Shown piece after piece: positions 1 to 6,803 of a stretch of DNA of 55,507 nucleotides. The stretch is from an uncultured Spirochaetales bacterium (GTDB taxonomy: Bacteria > Spirochaetota > Spirochaetia > Sphaerochaetales > Sphaerochaetaceae), in assembly GCA_949289305.1 (NCBI GenBank), contig CASENB010000027.1:1-55507 (forward strand), in the 5' to 3' direction. The notes under the pieces are model-generated. The model was not told where the DNA came from. It saw only the letters and a program-made list of their open reading frames with translations, and searched no databases. The position numbers and the translations under genes are program-made. Within the stretch, counting starts at the first letter, position 1. The number at the start of each line of letters is the position of its first letter.

Positions 1-77
1 AGCCTGCAGCCTGAATAGGTCTGCTTGCCAAGGTCCAGCCCGATTATTGCTGGCCAAGTCTGATTCGTGTATGCCAT
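1..77 (-). CDS. IS110-family transposase, N-terminal fragment (cut by window edge)
   Basis: Reading leftwards from an ATG at 77-75, 25 codons are visible before the window ends. The peptide contains IIGLDLGKQTY, the opening beta-strand of the RuvC-like DEDD domain of IS110-family transposases, whose first catalytic Asp lies in the GLD motif. A strong ribosome binding site (GGAGGTG) sits 4 nt before the ATG, which fixes the start. IS110 enzymes insert and excise the element through a serine in the C-terminal domain, which is outside the window. Whether the gene is intact cannot be seen. The family call rests on the short motif and on the long non-coding stretch before the gene, which is typical of IS110-group elements. 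Confidence 0.72.
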   Translation of the reverse strand, partial: MAYTNQTWPAIIGLDLGKQTYSGCR

Positions 78-84
78 ATACACC

Positions 85-317
85 TCCGTAAGCAGTCTGA
101 CGATGTCCAGGAGGCGTCATCTGAGAGATCTGGCAGTATGTTGTCTCACTTTTATTTCAGAGGTCAGCCCGGCATGGATGGCCATGCATGGACAGCCTCA
201 CAAGATACTTCGATGACCAGCGACTTGTGTAATTTTTTGTCAGAAGTGACCCCGTCCAATGACGTGCCCTTCACAAAGCGCCTCGCATAGCCACCGGCTC
301 CTGACTCCGTCGAGTCA
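85..317 (-). ncRNA. Candidate IS110 left-end non-coding region / bridge RNA
   Basis: In IS110-group elements the non-coding segment upstream of the transposase encodes a structured bridge RNA with two internal loops that pair with donor and target DNA. Here, on the transposase strand, I see short stems closing large loops: tgaga (122-126) with tctca (144-148) around a 17-nt loop, and cacaag (199-204) with cttgtg (224-229) around a 19-nt loop. A compact hairpin lies between them (172-177 with 182-187, four-base loop), and another lies upstream (302-307 with 312-317). Two stem-loops with 17-19 nt loops resemble target- and donor-binding loops. The exact ends of the RNA and of the element are not determined, and the upstream part overlaps the end of a small coding region. 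Confidence 0.4.
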
Positions 318-579
318 AGATTACCATCGATACTGCATCCCTGTAATTCAGACCTTCATGACTTACGGGCTCAGTGTATTTTTTGTTTGGATTGATATTT
401 CCTTTGGTTATAACGGTAACGGCAGTACCAACAACCATTACTGCGATGCCCAGCGTCGCTTTTCCAGCATTTTTTATTTTCTGCGCCCGCTCGCTACGGC
501 AGTGCTCGCAGTATTTATACTTGTACCCTTCCGGTAGCGGACGCTGACACTTTTTATTTTTGCAAAGTTTCTGGCTCAT
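271..579 (-). CDS. Small zinc-ribbon membrane protein, mobile-element cargo
   Basis: A protein of 102 residues starting MSQKL. The N-terminus has a zinc-ribbon-like cysteine set (C-x4-C near residues 6-11 and YCEHC near residue 24), followed by one hydrophobic segment (LGIAVMVVGTAVTVI), so it is probably a small membrane-anchored zinc protein. I do not recognise a named family. The ATG at 579 lies inside the end of the upstream amber-interrupted reading frame (which stops at 554), so the two were probably translationally coupled. The C-terminal ~45 residues are polar and run into the presumed IS110 left end, so the natural C-terminus may have been replaced by the insertion. Codon and base usage are GC-richer than the chromosomal genes to the right. 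Confidence 0.5.
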   Translation of the reverse strand: MSQKLCKNKKCQRPLPEGYKYKYCEHCRSERAQKIKNAGKATLGIAVMVVGTAVTVITKGNINPNKKYTEPVSHEGLNYRDAVSMVILTRRSQEPVAMRGAL

Positions 580-1099
580 CTTTCTGTTCCTCCAAACACA
601 GTGTAGGGCTATTGCTCGGCAACGCACAGATTCGGTTCTCTATCTCGGCCAGCTTTTGTGTCCAATAATTTTCCGGTGACGGGTCAATCATGTCCAGCCT
701 CTCAACGAATCCCTTTGTTTCAAGATAGGTTCTCTAGATGAACTTTGCGTAATACTCCAAACTTACCTTTGCCGCTTCGGTTTCTCCCATTTCCTGATAT
801 GCTATGGCTTCGGCAAGAGATACCATGTTTATGGCGCATAAGCTTTCTCGCAGTTCATTCATCCGTGCATTTATCTTTTCAGGCGTTGCGCCGGATAAAA
901 TCTTGCCCCATGTAGACTCCGGCTGATTTTTAATAAACGCGGCATTTGCGCTTTGGCTCTGCATCAACAGATTGCGGCTGTTTTCGGCATCCGACACAAG
1001 CTGCATGAGAGCCATTTCCTTTTGACTGGATGTTATGTCTTGGAAAGTGTAAATGTTCTTTTTTGATGATGATATCCATATTCCTTCGATTGATATCAC
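554..1099 (-). pseudogene. Hypothetical gene interrupted by an in-frame TAG
   Basis: A GTG-started frame (MISIEGIW...) runs 121 codons to a TAG at 736-734, then continues in the same frame for 59 more codons (RTYLETKGFVERLD...) to TAA at 554. The downstream part looks like normal protein and overlaps the next gene's start, as in an operon. The simplest reading is a CAG-to-TAG nonsense mutation in a decaying mobile-element gene. Amber readthrough is an alternative. The first part is predicted to be helical and Gln/Glu/Ala-rich (AEAIAYQEMGETEAAKVSLE). No family is recognised. A more likely start is the ATG at residue 29 (MALMQLV), since the first residues overlap a boundary repeat region. Confidence 0.45.
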
Positions 1100-1122
1100 T
1101 GGTACGTTTTTGGTACGTTTTT
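1100..1122 (+). repeat. 11-bp tandem repeat at the edge of the accessory segment
   Basis: The unit tggtacgtttt occurs twice head-to-tail (1100-1110 and 1111-1121). It lies just between the last foreign-looking frame on the left and the arcC upstream region on the right. It could be an integration (att) core or duplicated regulatory DNA. No tRNA gene or integrase is visible nearby, so an att site is only a possibility. Confidence 0.4.
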
Positions 1123-1257
1123 AGCAAAAAATAGCTTATTCCTGACATAATATGAAAAATGTGTAGAAAATAAGTGCTTATAGAATAATTAGGATATAAA
1201 TGGGCTTAAAATGTACTTTTTTGTTGCATTTTGTTGCAACTGTGTTAAGCTTTAATT

Positions 1258-2202
1258 ATGGATAAAAAGCTTATAGTTATTGCAATCGGCGGTAATTCGC
1301 TTATAGAAGATGAAGGACATGTGACGGTAGCGGCGCAGTATAAGGCGGCTGTAAAGACTGCCCATCATATTGCACGATTAGTAAAAGAAGGGCATAAGGT
1401 TGTTATTGCGCACGGAAACGGCCCTCAAGTTGGCTATATTCTGCTTAGATCCGAGTATGCTAGAAAGATTTTGCATGCAGTTCCTTTAGACAGCTGTGTT
1501 GCAGATACGCAAGGCGCAATAGGATACCAGCTCCAAAAGGCCCTATATAATGAATTCCTTGGTTTTGGAATTAAGCAGAGCGCCTGTACGGTAGTCACTC
1601 AGGTAGAAGTATCTAAAGACGACCCTTCTTTTAATAATCCGACAAAGCCTATAGGATCGTTTATGAGCAAAGAGGATGCGGAGTATCATAGGGATCACGA
1701 CGGATGGTCTATTGCCGAGGATAAGAAAAGAGGCTGGAGAAGGGTAGTTGCTTCTCCAAAACCGATTTCGATCATAGAGCTTGATACTATTAAAACGCTT
1801 CTAGACAACGATGTGGTCGTTATTGCGTGCGGTGGAGGAGGAATTCCTGTTGTTAAGGACGAAGACGGCATTTTGTTTGGGAAAGAAGCCGTAATAGATA
1901 AAGACCTTGCATCTGCAATTCTTGCTAAGAGTTTGAAGGCCGATCTGTTCATTATCTCAACTGCTGTCGATAAGGTCTCTCTTGACTACGGGAAAGAGAG
2001 CGAGAGAAAGCTTGATAGCATGAGTACTGCAGAGGCAAAAGAGTATATAGGACAGAATCAATTTCCTCCAGGATCTATGCTTCCAAAGATTCAGGCCGCA
2101 ATTGATTTCGTTGAAAGTACTAAAAACGAAGCGATAATCACAAATCCTGAAAACCTGTATGATTCGCTTTATTCAAATGCTGGCACTAAGATCTCTCTTT
2201 AG
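1258..2202 (+). CDS. arcC: Carbamate kinase
   Basis: A 314-residue protein of standard length. It catalyses reversible phosphoryl transfer between carbamoyl phosphate and ADP, giving ATP, carbamate and then NH3 + CO2, the last step of arginine deiminase or allantoin/agmatine fermentation. The N-terminal AIGGNSL glycine loop, IAHGNGPQVG, VVIACGGGGIPV and IDKDLASAILA motifs of the amino-acid kinase fold are all present. No arcA or arcB is next to it, so its carbamoyl-phosphate source is elsewhere. There is no Shine-Dalgarno before the ATG. The upstream DNA has a tandem ttttgttgca repeat (about 1219-1239). The 3' end overlaps the convergent DUF4105 gene by 17 nt. Confidence 0.95.
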   Translation: MDKKLIVIAIGGNSLIEDEGHVTVAAQYKAAVKTAHHIARLVKEGHKVVIAHGNGPQVGYILLRSEYARKILHAVPLDSCVADTQGAIGYQLQKALYNEFLGFGIKQSACTVVTQVEVSKDDPSFNNPTKPIGSFMSKEDAEYHRDHDGWSIAEDKKRGWRRVVASPKPISIIELDTIKTLLDNDVVVIACGGGGIPVVKDEDGILFGKEAVIDKDLASAILAKSLKADLFIISTAVDKVSLDYGKESERKLDSMSTAEAKEYIGQNQFPPGSMLPKIQAAIDFVESTKNEAIITNPENLYDSLYSNAGTKISL

Positions 2203-3421
2203 AGATGAAGTAATGTATAACGTTTATTAAGTATAAAGCGCTTAAGAAGATCAAATGAGGGATGTTTTCCTGTATGAAAAATAGGGGAAACAGCCCTTTT
2301 ATAATCAAAGCAGATGCAATGATGATAAGCTCAAATACGCTTATGTAAAATCTTTTTTTCGTCCTTTTGCCTCTTATTGCTTCAGCAAGTAGGATAATCA
2401 TAAGAGGATTTGCATAAAGCACGTTTGCATTTAGATATGTGACGCTGTGGTTCGTAAACGCCATAAAGAATATTAATAGCGTGCTGAGAATAAAGAAATA
2501 TAGGTAAATGAGTGCATTGATTATATCTGAAAGCCTGTTAAAAAATCTTATCTTCGATCCATACAATAGAAGTGCAATAAAGAAATAGGCGACGGAGAAA
2601 ATGCATGTGTAGTACATGAGGCTGTGAGATCTTGTATTTTGCCTGCTTGCGCTTTCATATATCATAGCGCTTTCTGTATCCTGATACTGTTCTATTGCTT
2701 TCATCAGGTTGATTGGCAGAAATGACGCTTCATACAGATTTGCCGCTTTGTCTATGCTAGGTCCTTCTAAAAAGTTAAGCGTAAAAGAGATTAGAGGAGA
2801 TTTATCTAAATGGATGTTTGCTTCCTCTCTAAGGCTTAATCCAGTATTTATGCCAGATGCCCAAGTCTTGAAAGCTCCCCCTGTTGCTTCATTGTATATG
2901 TCTCTTACCCTTGTTGCGCAGTTATCGAAATAATAATCGTATAAATACGTGTTATTCTCAGGCCTAGTGTTATAAAGAAGGAAAGACAGTACGGCGTTCT
3001 TTTCTTGTGTTCCTAGAGAAAGCGGAGTTCTATGTACCGTTCTGTCTTCGCTTTTAAAAGCTTCTATTCTTCTTGTTCCGTCCGTTTGATATACGTTATA
3101 TAAAAGGCGGCCGAATATGAAATTGCGGTAAAAACCTTCTGAAAAAGAGAAGAATCCATAGTCGAAAAACGATGGCCTGATAGTTGGGACATTAATTTCC
3201 AGACTTGTATGCCCAAAATATGAGTAAAGTTCGTCTCCTGTTTCAGTCGTAATTAAATTAATCTCGATTTCGGTGTAATAGACGGCTATATCGCTGAAAT
3301 TGAAATTCTTTAGATTCTCTTCGGAAGGAAAAGGGTTTTCAATATTGCCTCCCTCAATTGAAAGGGAGAATAAATTTATCGAGATGAAAATCAATAAAAT
3401 CGATGACAGCGCCCTCTTCAT
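2186..3421 (-). CDS. DUF4105 (Lnb N-terminal periplasmic domain-like) envelope protein
   Basis: About 411 residues from the ATG at 3421, beginning MKRALSSILLIFISINLFS, a clear signal peptide. An upstream in-frame start exists but would bury this signal. The middle carries DUF4105 hallmarks: ETGDELYSYFGHTSLEI, FDYGFF, RNFIFGRLLYNV and YDYYFDNCATRVRD, with the His/Cys residues expected of a papain-like hydrolase fold. The C-terminal third has several hydrophobic helices, so the protein is membrane-anchored with the domain outside the cytoplasm. The exact substrate is unknown. The family is common in Bacteroidetes and spirochaetes. A -10 box (TATACT, minus strand, 3433-3428) lies 6 nt before the ATG, so the mRNA may be leaderless. 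Confidence 0.85.
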   Translation of the reverse strand: MKRALSSILLIFISINLFSLSIEGGNIENPFPSEENLKNFNFSDIAVYYTEIEINLITTETGDELYSYFGHTSLEINVPTIRPSFFDYGFFSFSEGFYRNFIFGRLLYNVYQTDGTRRIEAFKSEDRTVHRTPLSLGTQEKNAVLSFLLYNTRPENNTYLYDYYFDNCATRVRDIYNEATGGAFKTWASGINTGLSLREEANIHLDKSPLISFTLNFLEGPSIDKAANLYEASFLPINLMKAIEQYQDTESAMIYESASRQNTRSHSLMYYTCIFSVAYFFIALLLYGSKIRFFNRLSDIINALIYLYFFILSTLLIFFMAFTNHSVTYLNANVLYANPLMIILLAEAIRGKRTKKRFYISVFELIIIASALIIKGLFPLFFIQENIPHLIFLSALYLINVIHYFISKERS

Positions 3422-3427
3422 AGCGAT

Positions 3428-3471
3428 AGTATAAACATTCGATTGACTTTTTTCATCTTTCTTTCTAGTTT
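3428..3471. promoter_or_regulatory. Divergent promoters for recO (+) and the DUF4105 gene (-)
   Basis: Plus strand: TTGACT (3443-3448), 17-bp spacer, TAGTTT (3466-3471), then 7 nt to the recO ATG at 3479. Minus strand: TATACT (3433-3428), then 6 nt to the DUF4105 ATG. Neither gene has a Shine-Dalgarno, so both transcripts would start at or next to the start codon. Confidence 0.55.
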
Positions 3472-3478
3472 TTTTCTT

Positions 3479-4222
3479 ATGCAAAGGGATGAGAAAGCGT
3501 TAGCAGTTGTCATAAAATCGGAAAATGTCGGAGAAAGAGATAGGGTTTTAACTCTTTTAACCTCATCAGGCATTATCGTCCGATCCCGCGTCTATGGAGC
3601 GCAAAAGAGCGCAAAAAGCATAAAAGCTCCCCTTTTTTCCGAAGCTGTATTCTCTCTTTATTATAAGAGCGAGTCAAACGTCTCTGTTAAGGATGTCGAT
3701 ATTATTAATTTAAGAAGTGAAATAGGCGAGGATCTGGACAGTCTTACTGCAGCAAGTCTTTTTAGCGAATTGATATTGAGATATCTATCTCACGACGAGG
3801 ATGTCTATTCTCTTTTATCTAAATGTCTCGATTCTCTTTCTCTAAGGATAAACTATAAAAGGATTTGCATAATCTTCATTTTGAAGTTTTTAACTCTTGC
3901 AGGCGTTTTATCAGATTATGAGAGCTGTCCTGTTTGTTTTAAGAGGTATTCAAAAGACGAGATTCTTGGCTATAATAGCCTAGTTGGCGAATCGTGCTGC
4001 CAAAACTGCTCAACAGGGGAAGAAGATCTGATTCTGCCTTCTAATGCGAGGCTCTTCATATCTGAGTGCATTAAAAGGGATTTCGATAGCATCCTCTCAT
4101 TTAATATAAGTGAAAAACAGGAAGACAGGATCTTCCGTTTTCTCTTGCGCCTTGTTGACAAAAAGACAGAAGGTGGGCTTAAGACCCTCTCATCGGGACT
4201 TTGGCCTTATGGAATATATTAA
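3479..4222 (+). CDS. recO: DNA repair protein RecO
   Basis: A 247-residue protein. It loads RecA on SSB-coated DNA with RecR in the RecFOR gap-repair pathway. The N-terminal OB-fold region is recognisable (KALAVVIKSENVGERDRVLTL), and the central CPVC...CCQNC cysteines form the RecO zinc site. The start was placed at MQRDEKA because a longer frame would add 12 hydrophobic residues untypical of RecO and because a promoter -10 box ends 7 nt earlier. The stop codon shares an A with the recJ ATG (TAATG), so recO and recJ are translationally coupled, grouping two RecA-loading and end-processing functions. Confidence 0.9.
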   Translation: MQRDEKALAVVIKSENVGERDRVLTLLTSSGIIVRSRVYGAQKSAKSIKAPLFSEAVFSLYYKSESNVSVKDVDIINLRSEIGEDLDSLTAASLFSELILRYLSHDEDVYSLLSKCLDSLSLRINYKRICIIFILKFLTLAGVLSDYESCPVCFKRYSKDEILGYNSLVGESCCQNCSTGEEDLILPSNARLFISECIKRDFDSILSFNISEKQEDRIFRFLLRLVDKKTEGGLKTLSSGLWPYGIY

Positions 4223-6339
4223 TGAAATACAGTGTTAAGAAAGCAAATGCTACGAATGTCAGGAAGATTAGTGAGGAATTCTCTCTCGATATGCTTTCTG
4301 CGACTATCGCAGAGCGAAGAAATTTCTCTGATAAAGAGAGTTTGAAATTTCTCTTAGAGGGCGATCTTGTCTATCAGAATTCACCGTTTCTCTTTTATGA
4401 TATGGATAGTGCCGTAGAAAGAATTAAAGCCGCAATAGAAGATGGCGAGAAGATATTCATATTTGGCGACAGGGATACTGACGGGATAACAAGCACTGCG
4501 ATATTATATAAGGAATTAAAAAGAGCCGGAGCTGTCGATATAGTATGTCGTCTGCCTTTAAACGACGAGCCTTACGGTCTTACATCTGACATGGTGAGCG
4601 AGATAATAGACAGCCAAGCGACTCTTTTGATAACAGTCGATAACGGAATCAGCGCGATAGAAGAGATTAAGATCCTTCGCTCCGTTTCTATAGATACTAT
4701 CGTATTGGATCACCATTTGGCAGGGGAGGAATATCCCCCGGCAACAGCTTTAATAGATCCCAAAGTTCCGGGATCCGGATATCCGTTTTCAGGCCTTGCA
4801 GGATGCGCAGTTGCATTTAAGACTGCTTATGCGCTCCGTTTTTCTTCATCTCCACTCTATCAGAGCGAGCTGATATTCTTCCATGCCAAGCCTGGAATCG
4901 ATTCAGTTAAGATGAGCGCTGTGAAGATGGTGAACTTCATCTTGGAAGACTCTGTAACAGAAGAGTTATCTTTAAACATGGTCTCATCTTCTGAAAGCCG
5001 CATGATAGCATTCCTTAACCAAGGGCTTCCTATTATAGTAATGGATAAGGATCTTGAGCAAAAGGCGCTTGAGAATGCTTTTACAGACTCTATTGAGATT
5101 ACGTTTAACGATGTCAGGCGCGATATAGAGAGCGTAATACCATCGGCAAGGAATAAAAGCCTTTTTACTCTTTCAAATATTTCCAGAGCAGTAAGATATA
5201 GCGATATCGAAGACAAGGAGCTTGCGGTTTTAATCTCTCTTTTCAGATCGACTGCGATCTATAAGGATAAGAGCCTCAACGAGGGGCTTGATGAGATCCT
5301 CGCTCTTACAGCTATCGGAACAGTAGCCGATTTAATGCCTCTTCGCGGTGAGAATATGCTCCTTGTGAAAGCAGGATTGAAAATAATTCAGAAGAATCCT
5401 GCTCCATATCTTTTAAGCTTGCTTTCCCATCTTGAACTTTTAGGCAAACAGATTACAAGCAAAGACATCTCGTATTACCTTGCCCCTCTTATTAACGCAT
5501 CTGGGCGCATGGGAAGGCCCGATGTAGCATTGAGCCTGTTTTTAGCAGAGGATAAAAGCGAGATAGAAAGGCTTTCCAAAGAACTTATTAAAATGAATAA
5601 GGAGAGGAAGAGCAGCACGGAAGAGACGCTTTTAAAGGTAAAGGACGAGGCGGAAAACTCGCTCTCTTTCTACCTTAATCGATTCATATTAGTTGAAAAT
5701 GAGATTCCGAGAGGCCTTACAGGATCTATTGCCAGTCGGCTTTTAAACGAGAATGGCAAGCCATCTCTCGTGCTTGCAAAGACGGATGATGATAGAATAA
5801 GCGCGAGCCTAAGAAGCAAGGGAAATTTCAATTCGAGAGAATTTTTAGAGAGTTTCTCACACCTTTTTCAGGACTTTGGAGGACATAGTTATGCTGCAGG
5901 GTTTTCAATGGCAAAGGAAAACCTCGATAAGTTCAAAGCCGAGCTTGCAGATAAGATCTTTTCCCTAAGCGATTGTGAAGATGAAGAGGAGGAGATAGAG
6001 GTTGATGCTGAGCTTCCTGAGAGTTACATGGGAAGAGACATATGGAAGATTAGGGATCTTTTCGAGCCTTATGGCATGGATAACGAATGCCTGAAATTTC
6101 ATATAAAGAGAGCAGAGATAAAAGAGATACTTCCGAACCGGAATAATGGCAAGTATTTAAGATGTTCTATTTTATATAACAACGAGATCTGGCCTGCAGT
6201 CTATTGGGCTTATGACAGTTCGAAGACATATGTTGAAAAAGGGAGCATGGTTGAGCTGATATTCTCTCCAGAAGTGAACACTTACAGGGGGATCAGCCGC
6301 ATGCAGATGAATATAATCGAGCTTGAAAACGTAACATAA
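4222..6339 (+). CDS. recJ: Single-stranded-DNA-specific exonuclease RecJ with internal insertion
   Basis: A 705-residue protein that degrades ssDNA 5' to 3' in recombination and mismatch repair. DHH-family motifs are visible: GDRDTDGITSTA (about 82-93), DNG (140-142), DHH (163-165), the DHHA1-side INASGRMGRP, and GGHSYAAGFS near residue 560. The family is usually 560-580 residues. The extra length is mainly a stretch of about 150 residues (about 205-355) between GCAVAFK and LTAIGTVADLMPL, with no recognised domain. In motif I the usual GDYDVDG is GDRDTDG, keeping the aspartates. The start at 4222 overlaps the recO stop. An ATG 21 nt upstream in frame is possible but less likely. Confidence 0.92.
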   Translation: MKYSVKKANATNVRKISEEFSLDMLSATIAERRNFSDKESLKFLLEGDLVYQNSPFLFYDMDSAVERIKAAIEDGEKIFIFGDRDTDGITSTAILYKELKRAGAVDIVCRLPLNDEPYGLTSDMVSEIIDSQATLLITVDNGISAIEEIKILRSVSIDTIVLDHHLAGEEYPPATALIDPKVPGSGYPFSGLAGCAVAFKTAYALRFSSSPLYQSELIFFHAKPGIDSVKMSAVKMVNFILEDSVTEELSLNMVSSSESRMIAFLNQGLPIIVMDKDLEQKALENAFTDSIEITFNDVRRDIESVIPSARNKSLFTLSNISRAVRYSDIEDKELAVLISLFRSTAIYKDKSLNEGLDEILALTAIGTVADLMPLRGENMLLVKAGLKIIQKNPAPYLLSLLSHLELLGKQITSKDISYYLAPLINASGRMGRPDVALSLFLAEDKSEIERLSKELIKMNKERKSSTEETLLKVKDEAENSLSFYLNRFILVENEIPRGLTGSIASRLLNENGKPSLVLAKTDDDRISASLRSKGNFNSREFLESFSHLFQDFGGHSYAAGFSMAKENLDKFKAELADKIFSLSDCEDEEEEIEVDAELPESYMGRDIWKIRDLFEPYGMDNECLKFHIKRAEIKEILPNRNNGKYLRCSILYNNEIWPAVYWAYDSSKTYVEKGSMVELIFSPEVNTYRGISRMQMNIIELENVT

Positions 6340-6364
6340 AATAATTTGTTTTCATTTTATGGTA

Positions 6365-6394
6365 TTTACAAAGCATAAAGCTTTTTGTTATATT
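6365..6394 (+). promoter_or_regulatory. rpmB promoter
   Basis: TTTACA (6365-6370) and TATATT (6389-6394) with an 18-bp spacer, followed by a leader of about 55 nt and a ribosome binding site (GAAGGTGG) before rpmB. Confidence 0.5.
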
Positions 6395-6456
6395 CAATTT
6401 GTTGCCTTGATAAGGCAGAGTGAAGAAGCAATTAATATAGAAGGTGGAATATACTC

Positions 6457-6687
6457 ATGGCTAGAAGATGTGATATCTGTGGAAAGGGAACTATTTCAGG
6501 ATCTATCGTACCACGCAAAGGTCAGGCAAAGAAGAAAGGCGGTGTTGGACAGCATATCGGGGTAACAAAGAAGAGAGTCTTCTTACCAAATCTCGTTTCT
6601 GTTAAAGCTTTAATCGACGGCACACCAAGAACGATCAAGGTATGCACAAGATGCCTTAGAAGCGGAAAGATCCAGAAGGTTGTATAA
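6457..6687 (+). CDS. rpmB: 50S ribosomal protein L28
   Basis: A 76-residue protein that begins MARRCDICGKG and contains the second pair CTRCLRSG, so it is the zinc-binding (C+) form of L28. QHIGVTKKRVFLPNL is the conserved RNA-binding core. A good ribosome binding site lies about 9 nt before the ATG. It has its own promoter and is followed directly by a hairpin terminator, so it is a single-gene unit. Confidence 0.96.
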   Translation: MARRCDICGKGTISGSIVPRKGQAKKKGGVGQHIGVTKKRVFLPNLVSVKALIDGTPRTIKVCTRCLRSGKIQKVV

Positions 6688-6711
6688 TTTTATATCGACC
6701 CTTTAGTTTAC

Positions 6712-6744
6712 GAACAGAGTCTTAATAGGCCCTGTTCTTTTTTT
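6712..6744 (+). terminator. Rho-independent terminator after rpmB
   Basis: Stem gaacag (6712-6717) with ctgttc (6732-6737), followed by seven T residues. Confidence 0.8.
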
Positions 6745-6803
6745 ATCTCTTGAGAGTATTAGTAAAATTTTGCATAATTGTGCTAGCTAAGGGGGCCATG
6801 ATC

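Noticed and set aside
325..336. Short matches (ATACTGC, CATCGA) between candidate bridge-RNA loops and DNA at 325-336
   Set aside because: The 6-7 nt matches come from two different loops, whereas one loop should carry both halves of a site; matches this short are expected by chance.
930..1148. Minus-strand frame starting at 1148 and running through the tandem repeat
   Set aside because: It overlaps the amber-interrupted gene in another frame and its peptide is basic and of low plausibility, though it could be a remnant of a different gene end.
6745..6803. Threonine/isoleucine leader peptide or T-box before thrA
   Set aside because: Only about 60 nt lie between the rpmB terminator and thrA, with no run of Thr/Ile codons and no T-box sequence.
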